A stretch of DNA of 64,000 nucleotides, from NCBI GenBank assembly GCA_009829735.1, contig CM020620.1, positions 14,195,420 to 14,259,419 of the forward strand, written 5' to 3'. The notes below the pieces were generated by a model that worked only from the letters and a program-made list of their open reading frames with translations, did not search any database and had not been told where the DNA came from. Below, piece by piece: positions 62,241-64,000 of this stretch; positions within the stretch are counted from its first letter, which is position 1, and every line of letters begins with the position of its first letter. The DNA is from Pyropia yezoensis. Taxonomy: Eukaryota; Rhodophyta; Bangiophyceae; Bangiales; Bangiaceae. Made by a program: the position numbers and the translations under genes.

Positions 62241-63548
62241 GATATGCCAGTAACCGGCATTACAATCCAGCGTTGAGAAGAGGGTGGCATTACCAAGAAA
62301 GTCGATGCAATCGTCCATCCGGGGTATCGGGTATACATCCTTGACTGTCATCTCGTTCAGGCGCCTGTAGTCAACGCAGAAGCGGAAGTGACCGCCAGGT
62401 TTCGGGACGACTACCACCGGGAAGGCCCACTTGCCATCAGACGGCTCGATAACATCCATCTTGAGCATCTTGTCAACCTGCTTCTCAATCTCATCCCGGC
62501 GATGAGGTCCAGCCCGGTATGGTTGCAGGTGCACTGGCTTGGCATCTGGCTTGAGTTGAATCCGGTGTAGGGTGGCGTCCATCTTGCCCAGCTCTCCAGA
62601 CCACAGGTGCCGATATTCCTGGAGAAGCTTCTCCAGTGCCTCCTTTTAGTCGGGAGAGACATTTTTCTGGTTGACCTTCGGCATCCCGGATGGTGCTTGA
62701 TCGGGCTTCGGGGTGACGCTGCTAGCCTGCTCTTGTCTCGGAGGTACGTCTTAGGCCGTTAAGTTGGATGCCAGTTCTTGTTGCAGGTTCAAGAGGTCCT
62801 CCTTGCTCATGGCACGGGCAGACCCCCGGTAAGGCTCTTCTGTACCAACTCGAGTGCCCTTGGCGAGGGTTATCGGCTTCCGGCTCACGTTGACAATTAG
62901 CACCGAGAATGGGGTGTGCCTTTCCACCTTCTTGTGATGTCCGTGGGCCAAGTATAACCGGTGTTTCGCCAGAAATTCCTTACGTCCGAAGATCAGGCAT
63001 TGACCCGTAGTCCGGGTAGTTACTTGAACCTTGGTCTCCGAAAGAGGAGGCAGGAGCACCGGTTTGAAGAGAGTCAAGGTAGAGGGTGGGATGCGGTCCT
63101 TCTTGCTCTTGACTACACGAACCTTGGCGTCCAGATGCTCCAGCACCGGTGACACAAACCCAAGGTTGAACTGCACCTTTCCTTCTCCGGGCAGGATACT
63201 CTTGACATGCTGCTTCTCGAAGTCCCAGCCTAGGATGAGGGGGACGGATAGAGTCTTGACTACTAGAAAGGGAAAAAGCATTGGTTCATTGTTGACATAG
63301 ATGGCGACAGGAAGACGGCCGAGCGGTCGTAGGGTTTGACCCGAAGCGTCTACAATATGGGTCCTGGTAGGCGCTCTCCAGGCATGTCGACGCCAGCCCG
63401 GAGGTAGCAGGTTCTCAGTGATGGCGCTTGGTCCGGCTCCCGTGTCAACCACCGGAGTAATAGCTTGGGGGAGGCTATCCCCCACACGCATACGAGCATT
63501 AATCTTGAGGTTTTCCTTACGCAGGACAAGCAAGGTCCCCTTGAACAA
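62241..63548 (-). pseudogene. outer gypsy (family A) pol: protease and reverse transcriptase, interrupted
   Basis: Minus-strand copy of the same family as 46777-48220. The protease VVDTGAGPS is intact. In-frame stops occur at 62751-62753 and near 62647-62649, before the RT. The RT part (62582-62241) has HRIQLKPDAKPVHLQPYRAG, KMDVIEPSDGKWAFPVVVV, CVDYRRLNEMTVKD and STLDCNAGYW, and is cut there by the inserted chromovirus. It continues at 51493. Confidence 0.9.
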
Positions 63549-63676
63549 ACAGGGTGTCCAGGCGGCTACCAGTTGAGCAGTTAACTGCCGTCCTTTCTCC
63601 CGGCACGCAAGGGGAGAACGGGTAGAAGTACCCTGCCGTCGGAGATTTGGGAAGACACTTGGGAAGAGCGCCTGCC

Positions 63677-64000
63677 CTACTCGTTTCCCGGGTCCGGGGA
63701 TTCCTTAGAGGTTTCGGTCTCCAGGTCAAAGTCCGTAGGAGCTTCCCTTGCCAGGGCCTCCGTGATGCTCTGCGAGGTTGCCACCCGGATTGCGTGTACC
63801 TGTGCCTTGTCCATCCTGGAGGGTGCTCGCCGGTCAGCCCAGTTGACTGCCTTTGCAAACACCAGTCCTTGGCACTTGAGCTTCTCCTGGAGGTCCTTGG
63901 GAATGGTCGGGCACTGGTAGGACATGTGGTCCTCCTTCTGGCACAGCCAACAAGACTGGAATCGCTGGTTCTTGACCTGCTTGGGGGCGACTAGGGAAGG
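63677..64000 (-). pseudogene. outer gypsy (family A) gag, C-terminal part
   Basis: Minus-strand frame running off the window, with the CCHC knuckle (CWLCQKEDHMSYQC) and a tail ending KESPDPGNE, nearly identical to the plus-strand gag ending at 46648. Annotated as part of the same dead element as the pol fragment beside it. Confidence 0.88.

Noticed and set aside
1..64000. CRISPR arrays, rRNA or bacterial operons
   Set aside because: None seen; introns, LTR elements and eukaryotic gene families rule out a prokaryotic reading.

Overview
This is eukaryotic nuclear DNA. It has spliceosomal introns (GT...AG, about 190-290 bp), AATAAA signals, a splicing factor (SNW1/SKIP), a mitochondrial outer-membrane insertase (SAM50/Omp85), a COP9-signalosome-like protein and an organellar-type tyrosyl-tRNA synthetase. 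The host genes are extremely GC-rich, poor in introns, rich in Ala/Gly/Pro and full of long G/C homopolymers. A plastid-type TPR-like protein suggests a photosynthetic lineage. A GC-rich alga, perhaps a bangiophyte red alga, is my inference and is not proven by any single marker.

Layout. 1-14 kb is a transposon graveyard: a Tc1/mariner copy, an LTR-like repeat followed by a gag-like ORF, a frameshifted pogo/Tigger-type transposase, an IS630-like transposase, and Ala-rich or unidentified ORFs. 14-23 kb is a host-gene island on the minus strand: SAM50, a poorly resolved gene, and a Cys-rich CYCYVC protein with a MITE at its 5' side. 23.4-26.5 kb is a hAT-type element (8-bp target duplication) carrying a nested 1.7-kb element of unrecognised type with its own spliced gene. 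27-37 kb is the second host island: SNW1 (+), a plastid-type TPR-like protein (-), a Tc1 element, a CSN8-like gene (+) and TyrRS (-). From 38 kb to the end the DNA is almost entirely nested mobile elements.

The retroelement part contains one complete Ty3/gypsy chromovirus (51494-62240; 363-bp LTRs, GATAT target duplication, intact gag and pol). It carries a 788-residue ORF in antisense between pol and the 3' LTR, and it sits in the reverse transcriptase of an older gypsy element whose second, also broken, copy lies at 44.9-48.2 kb. Two related hAT-like elements (38.0-41.2 and 49.7-51.0 kb) share both ends but carry unrelated cores of about 400 bp, as expected for gene-fragment capture. A pogo-type transposon has inserted into the terminal repeat of one of them.

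Four of the host-gene reading frames (SNW1, SAM50, the TPR-like gene and the unresolved gene) are broken only at G/C homopolymers, so those breaks may be sequence-length errors. The transposon breaks (stops, lost catalytic residues) look like real decay.
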